Positions 29,851 through 41,038 of a stretch of DNA of 64,000 nucleotides are shown here, one piece after another. Numbering within the stretch: position 1 is the stretch's first letter; the number at the start of each line of letters is the position of its first letter. A model generated the notes under the pieces. That model did no database searches. It was not told the origin of the DNA and saw nothing but the letters and a program-made list of their open reading frames with translations. A program made the translations under genes and the position numbers. This stretch comes from Oasisia sp. SBJ-2009 (Eukaryota; Annelida; Polychaeta; Sabellida; Siboglinidae), in the NCBI GenBank assembly GCA_964017155.1, contig OZ024865.1, positions 16,060,377-16,124,376 on the forward strand, read 5' to 3'.

Positions 29851-31218
29851 CAGTATTGTTCATTTGTGAGTTGTATACGATGTCATGGTTCATCAAATGT
29901 AACCTGCGATTGTTCTAATAGTTGTAATCAGTTGTGTCGCTCTATGTCAGATTCCGCAAGATCTCAATGTGTATGCGTGTTCAGTTGTGTGTGTAGTAAT
30001 TACAATGCCACACTACTGAAGTAGATGTTTTATGTTTGATAGCCACAATTTGTATGCGTAGTATCGTTCGTGTAGAAATGGCATATGTATATACATATAT
30101 TTATTTATTTATACATTATTGTTTATTTGTGAGTTGTATACGATGTTATGGTGTATAAAATGTAATGAAATGTAAGCGATTGTTGTAATAGTTTTAATCA
30201 GTTGCGTAGCTAGCTCTGTGCAGATTCCGCAAGATCTCAATATGTATGCGTGTTCAGTTTGATTGTTTGTGACGTCATGGAAGTAATTAAAGGCCTCTGG
30301 GGTTTAACATGGCGTGCATCTATGAGAGTTGGTATTTCAGAGCGTGGCTGTCCGAACATGTGCTTTTCGCATGTGTTCACGTGACGTACTGGACACGCCA
30401 ATGGGGAACGTACAGGATCGTTAGGGGGCGCTGATAACCAACTCGGGGCTGTGACGTACTTGAGTTCTTCTTCGAGTTCTAGTCTCCAACTGTTATAGCT
30501 ATAAGGCATAGGCTACAACGTGTGTTAACACATGCTGGATATAATGAATGAATGTGGTGTAACGCGGTAACTGGACGCTGGCGGTTGACGGCACGAGGTC
30601 CGCGTTGCGTAATGGCGCCACCTGGATTATTAGTTATGTAGGTTCTCCATTTGATGTATCCAGTACGTCGCGGTTTGCTTACGTCACAACCAAATTAAAT
30701 TTGTCCTACCATGTTGATAACGGTTAAATAAATTATGGGAATCATTATTACTGCGACAGTATATCTAGATTAACCGTTACTGCATACATTTGACACTTTA
30801 AACAACTCTCCCTTAGGTTTTTGTCGAGGCTAGGTTTTGTCATGAATACAATCTTCTGCAACCAGAAATATCAACAAGATATGACCTACAACAAAAAGCG
30901 TTGACGGAATTTAGTGTATAAACGTAAATATCAAATCTCACGTACACATTTTTTACTATTGTTTGAACATTGCAGTGGAATCGGTTCATCTTACGAACAC
31001 ATAATCCGCTTAATATACCAAGGATTTCTTCTTAGCTGTTGGGTCATTGTTGTTTGAACACAGTAAAGGCTTAATCATGCAATATATACGCGGCCGCGGA
31101 TACGATGCAGGGTGGAGCATTCACGGAGTTTCAACAGCAGTAATGGGATAAGTGAATTTCAGGCTATGATCGCCAGGTGGCGCCAGGCGTCACCGGGCCT
31201 ACACTACAGGGTTCGCGG

Positions 31219-31814
31219 TAGCCTCGGTTACCCAGTCTCCGTGAGGTGGCAGCACTTTTAAGCCCCCTCAACTACGCCTGGGACAGTATATATGCTTAAG
31301 TTTCTACATCCGGGCAGCCTTACCCCAGAATAGGGTAGAGACGCTGATTGGCTCTCAGGCCAACTATGAAATAAAAATTTAAATAACGATATAGTTTTAC
31401 AAGATAATAATATCATTTGAAAAGTATTCACCATTGAACTTATATTAACACAACAGTAAGTAAAAATTCAAATTTACCGTTGTTTATCAAATAAGAATTA
31501 CGGCAGGATTAACCAGTATCCGTGAGGTGGCAGCATTGTCTAGCCCGACACGGATAGCATACAAATTAAATAAGGAAACCTTTTGATCAAATAATGCTGT
31601 ATTATAAAAACTATTAAAAATTAAACTTATATTAACCCAGAATAAATAGAAATACAAATTTGCAGTTGTTTATAAAAAAAAATATTACGGCAGTGTCCGT
31701 GAGGTGGCAGCATTTTATAGATCACGCGGATACCAAACAAAAGCCGGGAAATGTCACCAGACTGTCTTCTCGGCGTAGTTCCGCAGCCGACCGACAGTCG
31801 GTTAAGCGAGACTA
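31219..31814. mobile_element. TIR element with 9-bp target duplication
   Basis: Flanked by GGTTCGCGG (31210-31218 and 31815-31823). Copy 1 has a single GGTTCACGG near 11720, an exact empty site. Ends are TAGCCTCGGTTA and the imperfect inverse TAACC-like ...GCGAGACTA. It contains TCCGTGAGGTGGCAGCA three times (near 31243, 31521 and 31694). A 9-bp duplication is typical of Mutator-like elements, but no transposase is present. Confidence 0.7.
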
Positions 31815-31865
31815 GGTTCGCGGTAAACTAAAACTCCGTCGACACGACGTAAATAAGATTAGTCC

Positions 31866-32645
31866 CAGAGCTGCCAAGTTGAATTGAGTGTGATGCGGGA
31901 GATCTCCCTCCTACAGTATGTCAAAAGAGGGAGAAATATATGCAAGACGCAAAGTGCCTTGCCCGAGGTTTCCTGCCTTTTTTGCTTATGTTTACCACCT
32001 ATATAACTCTTCGAAAGTGAACTATATTTTAAATAATAATATTTTATATTTTAAACTTTCATGTGTGGATATATAATTAATTTATATTTTGTATTGAGGT
32101 TTACAGAGACTTTCAAGATTCTTTCACTATTATAAAAATGGACATGGTTATGGTATTGTAACATTTTATTTTAGCTATAAACACCGGTCACAAAATAAAT
32201 AGGTCAAACAGAACTGCATTTCTGTCCATTTCTATATGTGCTCTTCTAGCGCCTTCATTTCCATCATGTGTTCTTCAGCTCTTGCTACTGCAAGGTCAGC
32301 TTTCGCCTTGCTGACTGCCTTCCTGGCACCATCTGCCAGGCCTCTGTCAAGTTTTATACCGTAGCAGCTGCTGCTTGCATTGTCCAACAGATCACAGACC
32401 CTGCGGTTGGATATACCTCTATAGTCTCCGCTCGGCTGCTCTCGGCACTTTCCTTGTACCGTAGATGACTCACAGCTGGCAAAACGGTGCGCCGGCAAAA
32501 TAAAAATCGAAAAATACGCGTATAAAAAGACAAAACGATTCTTTTGCGGGAGATTGCAAATCAAATCCGGGAGATCGGGAGATTGGGTTTATTTTGCTAT
32601 ATTTCCGGGAGATCTCCCGATAAATCGGGAGACTTGGCAGCTCTG
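31866..32645. mobile_element. hAT-like non-autonomous element
   Basis: Perfect 14-bp terminal inverted repeats CAGAGCTGCCAAGT / ACTTGGCAGCTCTG, flanked by TAGTCC (31860-31865 and 32646-32651). Copy 1 lacks it near 11770. Subterminal GGGAGATCTCCC palindromes occur near both ends. An open minus-strand stretch (32232-32564) has no ATG start. Confidence 0.8.
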
Positions 32646-32684
32646 TAGTCCTTTCATTTTGTTTTAGTATAATTTATCATCATT

Positions 32685-32825
32685 ATGTCGCAATATGGAG
32701 AAATGTCTTTAGCACGTCTAAAATGTGAACTGAGGAAACGTGAAGCGAAAGTTACGCGAAGAAAATGGGAATTGTTTCAGCAAGCTAGGACTGCTGAAAA
32801 TCATACTTGTCACACATTGTTATGA
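32685..32825 (+). CDS. 46-codon ORF with SAP-like motif, copy 2
   Basis: Counterpart of 11802-11936. It reads LARLKCELRKREAKVTRRK. The Gly of the VTGRK turn is Arg here, and the C-terminus is shifted. Probably not functional as it stands. Confidence 0.2.
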   Translation: MSQYGEMSLARLKCELRKREAKVTRRKWELFQQARTAENHTCHTLL

Positions 32826-33011
32826 TGGTGTTTGTAACTCTGTCTCACGTCATGTCTTATGCTAGAACATTATTTCAAGATTGCTTGTAATGTATAGTTT
32901 TTCTACACGTTTCACTGTTTTATGTTTATTTTCATTAGCTTAACTAGCATATAATGTTAACTGTTTAGTAATAGTTTACTAGTTCACACATATTTTTTAT
33001 TACAATTTTAA

Positions 33012-33862
33012 AGGACAAAAAAACGCAACGGTTTCGCGTCATATACCTAATAGAGTTTATACAAAGTAACAATTTCCACATGTACTCAGTTTTTTAACGT
33101 CAGCGGTTTACTCAGAATGTGACTTTAAAGTCTCAAATTCTAATGAAATCCCCGATGGTCTAGACGCCGCCATCAGTGAAGGGTTAACTAGGCTTGGCCA
33201 TTCAGCGCGCGGCATTCTATGTCTCTGCTGAAGCCGGTCAGCTTCCTGCGACGTTGTTAAGGGTCAACAACGTCGAGTCTTCGACAGTTCGTTCAGTTGG
33301 CGTGACATCTAGCAGCTGCTTATAGACGTGTATCTAAATATGTGGTTAAATATATGGTAAACTTTAGTAATTATGCCTTACTGTTCAGCATACGGTTGCA
33401 ATAATAGTTGAAACAACCGGTAGTATTGAAGCAATGGATTCACATTTGCGGGCGTACTGTTTGGAATCCCTCCAGTCCAAGGACAGTTCACTTTGCTCGG
33501 TCCATTTTGAGGAGAAACGCTTTGAAGTAGACATGTATCATCAGCTGATAGGATGATTTCAGCGATAACAATAATAGACAACTTTATATTTACCGTCATC
33601 AGCATGTTACGCGCGTTGCCGAGTTGCAGCCATTTCATGACAACAGCCAACCCCCATGCAGGGAATCTGCATGGAGAGGGTCTCACCGTCGTGACGTCAT
33701 TCTTCGTCTAAGATGGAGTAGCGCATAGTATTTGGATGGCTGGGTGTTAAAAAATAGTTTTCTGGTAAACCGCTCGCGTAAAAAAAATGAGTATATGTGG
33801 AAATTGTTTTTTATATTAACTCTATTAGGTGTATGCCACGAAACAGTTGGGTTTTTTGTCCT
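33012..33862. mobile_element. Kolobok-like element with TTAA target
   Basis: TTAA on both sides (33008-33011 and 33863-33866). Ends are AGGACAAAAAAACGCAAC and an inverted ...GGGTTTTTTGTCCT, extended by a further inverted match around CCTAATAGAGTT. Absent from copy 1 near 12103. It holds a THAP-like relic, which with the TTAA target points to Kolobok. Confidence 0.75.
33373..33570 (+). pseudogene. THAP domain relic
   Basis: Begins MPYCSAYGCNNS then stop. A downstream segment in another frame reads LCSVHFEEKRFEVDMYHQLI and G, matching the C-x-x-H and terminal half of THAP zinc fingers. The middle is missing or shifted, so it is not functional. Confidence 0.7.
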
Positions 33863-33989
33863 TTAATGGACACATATTGTATTGCTCTAGTCATTTATTA
33901 TTATTATTTATTATCAATTAACTACTATGTATACTATTATATACTTTTTATTTTGCAATTGCCTGTATAGGTATGTTACATACAATCTA

Positions 33990-33990
<1 letters not shown>

Positions 33991-34020
<30 letters not shown>

Positions 34021-34042
34021 CATAATATATATATATATATAC
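33991..34042. repeat. (TA)n microsatellite
   Basis: TA tract with a TTTATATACA interruption; longer than its copy 1 counterpart near 12220. Confidence 0.9.
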
Positions 34043-34487
34043 ATACATATACTTCTGTTTTGTGACTACATTGACATATACAATATAAATTACAACTGTG
34101 ACATCTCAAATTAATTATAGTTTCTCTAGTTCAGTTTTCATACAACAATGATTTAGCTATACGTATTCACATTATCTTACTTGTTACAACTTTTATTATA
34201 TGTTTTATACTTTTTAACTACTTTTGTGAACACTTCTGAACAGAGTTTGTACTTTGGATTTTAGTTTCTAGATAGTGTCTTACTATTATTATTAGAGCAA
34301 CCACACTTTAAAAAGCTGTTACCTATTTGCTGCACTCGAAGAATCAGTAGTTTGAGTCCTACCTGAGACACGGTCAACATTGCAGATTAACTTGAACAGA
34401 ACACCTTGTCTCAGCATAATTGTTCACGCAAACATGGGATTCGATTCAGTAATTTATTGACATTTTATTGACATTTTATTGTAGCAT

Positions 34488-34682
34488 ATGCATGACGTGA
34501 TAAAACACCTAAATATGAATATTGCTTTGCGTGCAGAACGTTTGCAGCATGGTGTGAATATCTATATATTACCGTACTGTGGATTGATGGGACAATCAAC
34601 TGTGAATATTGCTATGTGCCTATGTCTGTATACTGTTTATGAAGTGTTGAGCCTACAGTGTACTGCGAGCAATAAACTATAA
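34488..34682 (+). CDS. 64-codon ORF, copy 2 (doubtful)
   Basis: Counterpart of 12680-12874, open from ATG to TAA. Same reservations. Confidence 0.15.
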   Translation: MHDVIKHLNMNIALRAERLQHGVNIYILPYCGLMGQSTVNIAMCLCLYTVYEVLSLQCTASNKL

Positions 34683-35299
34683 CTAGACACAACTACAAAT
34701 GTTTGAGTGTTTCAATAACATTTCTTGACAGAAAATACAGCTAGTCAATTATTGACAATTCTGGTTTCCAACTGATGAAAACTAACAAAGTGTCCAGCAG
34801 TGTAATTACTGCCTCAAGTGCTTATATTATTTTATATAGATATACATGTATACGCATAATAATAATAACACATTTTTTACTGGCGTGGGCAATATGCGAG
34901 GTAAAAATTAGTACCTGATAAAAATCCATCTGTACTGAAGTCTTATTCTAACTCTCTTACATACACATGTGTTAAATTCTGAGGAAACAAGGTAACATAC
35001 GCCAGGCTAGAATGTAAGATTTATATAATTAAGTACGCGGAATTTTGACCTGCTCTGAATATTCTGGACACGATACGTATTCACCTAGATATCAGTATGT
35101 GTGGCTGTTGACAAATAAAACCTTGTCACATCACCTGCAGTAGGCACTGAATGACCTGTGAAAGGTCATGTTATCTAGGATAGTCACGGTAACTCAATAA
35201 AACAACACTTTTGAAGGAAGCTGTGCAAAGTGTGGACACGCAATTTGTAACAAGTGGCAAAATTAGTCCACTATTTCAGTAGACAGCCCACATAAAAAT

Positions 35300-35470
35300 A
35301 TTGACAGTTCAGCAGAATAAACACATGTCATCCGAATAAAGATAGCTCAGCAAAATAAAGACAGCCCACCAGAATATAGATGACCCACCATAACACAGAT
35401 AATCCACCAAACTATACAGCCCACCAGAATAAAGATAGCCCACCAGAACAAAGATAGCCCACTAGAATGC
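35300..35470 (+). repeat. Diverged minisatellite, about 19-bp unit
   Basis: Units of the type ATAAAGATAGCCCACCAGA, about nine copies. Confidence 0.75.
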
Positions 35471-35584
35471 CATGCGAATGTGTACAAACATTGTTCATAA
35501 CCATGGCAACATGTCAGGCCTCATGTAGTTGACCTTGATGGAAGAGCACCGATGACCTCATCACCATGGCAACAGGTCAGGGTT

Positions 35585-35790
35585 GTCATCCTGTTAGAGC
35601 CTGCAACACACTGACACTGTTAGAGCTTGCAAAATGTATATACACACTGACATTGTTACAGCCTGCAAAACACTGACACTTTTATAGCCTGCAACATGTG
35701 CACAATGTTTGCACTTGCAACACACTGGCACTTAGGGCCTACAAGACACTAACACCATTAGAGCCTGCAACACATTGACACCTATGTGGC
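35585..35790 (+). repeat. Diverged minisatellite, about 27-bp unit
   Basis: Units of the type GTTAGAGCCTGCAACACACT plus GACACT, about seven copies with length variation. Confidence 0.75.
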
Positions 35791-35854
35791 CTGTAAATTA
35801 AGCCACAATCAAATTATTCCAGAAAAAACCCTAGAAATAACTATTATTATGTCT

Positions 35855-35856
<2 letters not shown>

Positions 35857-35930
<74 letters not shown>

Positions 35931-35976
35931 CTGTGTGTGTACATGTGTGTGTACATGTGTGTGTGCCTGTGTGTGT

Positions 35977-36038
<62 letters not shown>

Positions 36039-36096
36039 CTGTGTGTGTACCTGTGTGTGTACCTGTGTGTGTACATGTGTGTGTACCTGTGTGTGT

Positions 36097-36132
<36 letters not shown>

Positions 36133-36240
36133 CTGTGTGTGTACCTGTGTGTGTGTGTGTGTGTACCTGTGTGCGTACCTGTGTGTGTATGTGTACTGTG
36201 TGTGTATGTGTGTGTGTGCTTGTGTGCGTAAATATGTGTG
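35857..36240 (+). repeat. (TG)n array with ACCTGTGTGTGT units
   Basis: Pure TG blocks alternate with blocks of 10-bp TACCTGTGTG / TACATGTGTG units. Confidence 0.95.
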
Positions 36241-36504
36241 TACATATGTTTATGAATAACTGAGAGTATACTACAGTATACATCCAACACTTATGCGACG
36301 ACACTGTTTCCTTCACAGTAATGTTTTGAGTATATCATAAAAAAGTGGACAGTTAAATGAGAAAACAAAATTATGATGGAAGTAGTGTGATTTTAGGGCT
36401 CTTAAATGTGATGATAAAGAGGTGCTAATAACAGGCAACCGACCGGTGACGTTGCTGATGGCAGCATCAGGGTATTCATCATGGAGCGTGGAGGTGCAAC
36501 TGGA

Positions 36505-37082
36505 GAAGGTGTGAGGGAGACTGGTGCCACGGACAATGATGGTGATTCCTGCGATGATGCCTTCAGTCCAAGGTGTGAGGGAGACTGGTGCCAAGGACAA
36601 TGATGGTGATTCCTGCGATGATGCCTTCAGTCCAAGGTGTGAGAGAGACTGGTGCCAAGGACAATGATGGTGATTCCTGCGATGATGCCTTCAGTCCAAG
36701 GTGTGAGAGAGACTGGTGCCAAGGGCAATGATGGTGATTCCTGCGATGATGTCTTCAGTCCAAGGTGTGAGAGAGACTGGTGCCAAGGACAATGATGGTG
36801 ATTCCTGTGATGATGTCTTCAGTCCAAGGTGTGAGAGAGACTGGTGCCAAGGACAATGATGGTGATTCCCGCGATGATGCCTTCAGTCCAAGGTGTGAGG
36901 GAGACTGGTGCCAAGGACAATGATGGTGATTCCTGCGATGATGCCTTCAGTCCAAGGTGTGAGGTAGACTGGTGCCAAGGACAATGATGGTGATTCCTGT
37001 GATGATGCCTTCAGTCCAAGGTGTGAGAGAGACTGGTGCCAAGGGCAATGATGGTGATTCCCGCGATGATGCCTTCAGTCCA
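36505..37082 (+). repeat. 64-bp minisatellite, nine units
   Basis: Units begin GTGTGAGGGAGACTGGTGCC and continue through GATGGTGATTCC and CTTCAGTCCAAG, repeating every 64 bases with one to four changes per unit. 64 is not a multiple of three and there is no spacer, so it is neither coding nor a CRISPR. Confidence 0.9.
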
Positions 37083-40000
37083 ATCACACAGCTCAACAAG
37101 TTGCCTAGCTGACATAAACACAGAACAGCCTTATAATATTTAAAATTGCATGACATTTATAAATATTTATTCGTGATATCTCCCAGTCTACGTCATCGAA
37201 AGGTGGCTGTCCCCATCACCTGGTCCTAATGTTGCACGTTGTTATGAAGGTGTAATAAGTATACATTAAATAATAAATATATTGCGAAAGCTTCTCATTT
37301 CGATCTCTCTTCATATTTCTAAAAAAATCATAGTTATTTATAAAATCTTTCGAATAGTCGATGGTTTTCAACATAAAAATATGTCCCCGTTCCATGTCGC
37401 CTACATCACGAACACTAGTGCCACGCCTGTCCAGAGTATGAAGAACTACCACATCCACGTGGAATCACAATTATATTACCGCCATATCTGCATATTGGAA
37501 ACAACACCAAAACCTTTTTTGCTGCGATTTACGCGACAGTTCGACATTTATTATTCTTAGACATCTCCCTTGTCATTTCTCTTAAATTCTGCTGTTTCTC
37601 CGCCTCGTGAAGAAGACGATTTGTCTCAAATTTGGTAGATGCATTGTGCCAAAGTGGATGGTCAATTTGGCTTTTCTTCATGTAACGTTTAGCAATTGTA
37701 TTCGAATCGTTTTCTCTGGCCATCACCACGTATTCTCATACCATTGTTCTCATTCATACACATTTCTTGTATATATAGTGACACTACTCTAAGGGGTCTA
37801 CGTAAATTATAGAAAAAAATCATTGAACAGGTATTGAAGAAAACTAACAGCAGTCATGGGCTTTTTGAGGGCCCTAGGGGCCTTTCGAACAATTCAAATA
37901 TTTAAAAATGATAAGAAAAAACAGTTCCTGAATGGTTTATGTGGGAGCTAACGGCGCATCACACGGCCAGAGTGAAGCCACATGTCCGTTGGACCTTCGG
38001 CACAAATTAATTACTAAAATGACATCGGGACTAAATAGGAAACTGGCAATATGTTTCGATGTCTCAAATATTATTTAGATACATTTAGAAGCATTTGCCA
38101 ATATTCTATATAAAAATGACAAGTTTTTTAACATTTGTCGATTTATTTTACGACTACGCTGTCAGGCGTCTAAACTTACATAATTTTTATGTAGGTATTA
38201 TAACAGCAAAAGCAGCTAGTCTCTATCATCAATATCAAACCAAACCAAACACCATAATCATTCCGTAAGCCGTGTTCGTTTATTACCCGTGAACGACATC
38301 AAAGCAGCATCAGGCGTGTTACCATCGATTCACGGCGAGTACATAACAGCTGCAAGCCAGCAAACATCGAGCATTGGCACGATACAACTTCCACAAGACT
38401 ACCGACATCATAGTTCCATCCGAGTCGCTAGACGGCCGGCAAGTTGCAGCGCTGCCTGGCGACCAAACTCATTACAACAACTTCTGACGACATAATATCA
38501 TTTACCTCGGCACACGGGCCGCTAATTATCATTAACGCCATTTCGTTATGCAAGCGTGGAATGCCTCGTTCAACTCATTTCTAGACAAGGGCAGGCCTTC
38601 ACAAGGCCAACTTATGCAGTCATTTACCCATTACGCAATGCACATTGGCAATGACACTTTAAACTGATATCATAATTATAAAAATATATATGATAACATC
38701 TGCAAAATATATATATATAATATATTCGTGACTTAAACGTACGACCAAGCACCAAAACAATTATAAAAACTGCGTGGCAGTCGATTTGTATAGCATCCAG
38801 TTAAAAGCAGTCAACGGTTTAAAAAGCACACCTAGTACTTGGTGTCTGCAACTTGTCTAATTATACCAGAAACACAAATCACGTAAAACAGGCATGGAAG
38901 TTATTGTAACTTGACCCAACACACTTGAACGGCGTGACCTAAAATATGTTGTTCTAATCACCAAAAAACGACCACAGGCAATTATGTAAACTAACACATG
39001 GACGCGTAAAATAGCACACTACAGTGTAGAACTCTACACAATGGCCATTTTACAGTTAGCAGTGAATGGACAAATTTACAAATACAGACAACTGTTAACG
39101 GCAGTAACATTGTAACATGATATCCAACCATTGTTGCCAACACATAATAAAAAATCGTCTAGTTTACCCTCACCATAATAAGCAGAAAATTATATAAAAA
39201 AATAAGTACCCCAAGCTACCCAGGCTAATTGGTTTCATACGTTGCTGCAAAATCTCACATCTTGTTTCACTGGCAGTGTTCAGCCGACCGTTTCGTGGGC
39301 ACTGAAGGCAGTGATGCGTGTCCGACAGCATACACCGCGCACCATAGAATATTGTACATCTAACACTTACGTTATACGATCAACCATATCTATAATCATG
39401 GTATATTACAAGTACATGGGCATCTATGGCCTACCGCCCCACTACATCAATACTCTTCTGAATTACATACATATCAAGCAGTTCACGTTGCGCATTCCTA
39501 AATAGGCATATTGTCTTCACTCTCTACTACACCACTCACTTTCCTCAGCCTATTCTCAATCTAATCTTATGGCAGTGTATATTCTGGAGTTCAGTGGTGC
39601 AAACCGAACAATGCCATTCGGTAGGGAAATTTATGTCATGTTTTTTACTGGGGCGAAATTAAACTAGACAATGACAATAAACTACATGTGATTGTCTTAT
39701 AGCATAAATAACAGTAAAATGTGGCAACAGGTTTTGCAAACATCGGAAAGCGATTTAAGTTTGCAACCATACGTAATACTGCGACATTGCATTACTCGTT
39801 TTTAGCAGCAATGCAACTCTTTTTTGCATCTATGTCATCAATACTCATCTTCCAAATAAATATGTGGTCTGTAGTTATATAAATATCATCTATACCATTC
39901 GTGGTCTCCAACGATAACTATGGTGGATTTCAAAAAGAGACAACCATTCCGATAAAAGATAAATGCTCTTTCTACAGCAATGAGACAGATTTGTTATAGC

Positions 40001-40660
40001 GCAGTTGGTTCAAACAATACAGGGTAACAGCTCCCCTGCAACTGGTACATGTCTAAATCTCTAATTAATTCCCAAAATGACTTGTGCACTGCGATGCAAA
40101 ACCGTCCTTATAAGCAGCCAATATTAGTTTCAACATCAGTTATGATGACAAGAAGCAGATTGTCGTTCACAGAAAAGCTTCAATCAGAGAACTGATCAAT
40201 CTAATACACATGCACATTTTCTTTGCAAATCCTGCTAAAAATATAGCAATAAAACTGAGCCACAAATCCTGCATTTATCCTAGAAATTAGATTCCTACTT
40301 ACAACGTCCTCTGCTTGACTGCCTGAAACTGTACTACCAGTTACAGTAGATTTGCACTAACAATCTTGTACCTAATCACAAAAATGGTTCTAAAATCACA
40401 AAATGCAGTTGGTGGTTTGATGTTTCTGAAATGATAAAATACCTCCAAACCAACACAAACTCTAAATCTTACCTGGAAGTCGTGGGAGTTGCGCTGCTAA
40501 CTGATCGAACCTCCTAGGCTCACTTGTATGCATCAGTCACAGTTACACCATTTTACACCAGCATCACTAAGCTCAGACATATTCAAAAGCTAAACGCAAA
40601 ATACTCTCGAGTGCATACGGAAGTTGTCATGGCAGGAATCTTGAGTCTTTGCAACAGTTG
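37083..40660. other. No gene recognised (downstream of VAT1)
   Basis: About 3.6 kb without a convincing coding frame on either strand, RNA gene or transposon end. The VAT1 3' UTR should lie in its right end (minus strand). I saw no AATAAA on the minus strand within about 400 nt of the stop. Confidence 0.5.
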
Positions 40661-40666
40661 CTCTCC

Positions 40667-41038
40667 TCAGTTGCTCTTCTCAGTTGCTCCTTCCTTTGGC
40701 TCTTCCACCTCCTTCTTCTCTTCCTCTGCCTCCTTCTTTGGCTCCTCTCCCTCCTTTTTCTCCCCTTCTCCCTCTTTCTTATCATCACCTTCCTCCTCTT
40801 TCTTCTCCACTTCTGCTGCCTTCTCTCCACCTGTCTCCTTCTCTGGCTTCGCGTCATCGTTCTTCTCTGTGGCATCTTTGTCAGCCTCCACAGCTTCCTT
40901 CTTCTGGTCCTTCGTCTTCTTCTTTGACTTCTCCACTGGTTTGGGTTTCTCCGCAGGGGGTTCTGGGGCCTTCTTTGGGCTGATGACCACCTTGCCAATG
41001 TTTTCGCGGTTCTCCAGTCGCCCCATGGCCTTGGAGAT
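40667..41038 (-). CDS. VAT1: VAT1 exon 6
   Basis: Residues 330-452 and the TGA stop. The first 20 residues (ISKAMGRLENRENIGKVVIS) complete the enzyme fold. The rest is a highly charged K/E/P-rich, probably disordered tail. The acceptor CTTGCAG lies 57 nt from the (GGTAT)n array. Confidence 0.95.
   Translation of the reverse strand: MSKAMGRLENRENIGKVVISPKKAPEPPAEKPKPVEKSKKKTKDQKKEAVEADKDATEKNDDAKPEKETGGEKAAEVEKKEEEGDDKKEGEGEKKEGEEPKKEAEEEKKEVEEPKEGATEKSN

Noticed and set aside
32232..32564. 110-codon minus-strand frame inside the hAT-like element
   Set aside because: No ATG at its start, no recognised domain, and copy 1 lacks the element.
36505..37082. CRISPR-like regular repeat
   Set aside because: Units are contiguous with no spacers and the genome is animal.
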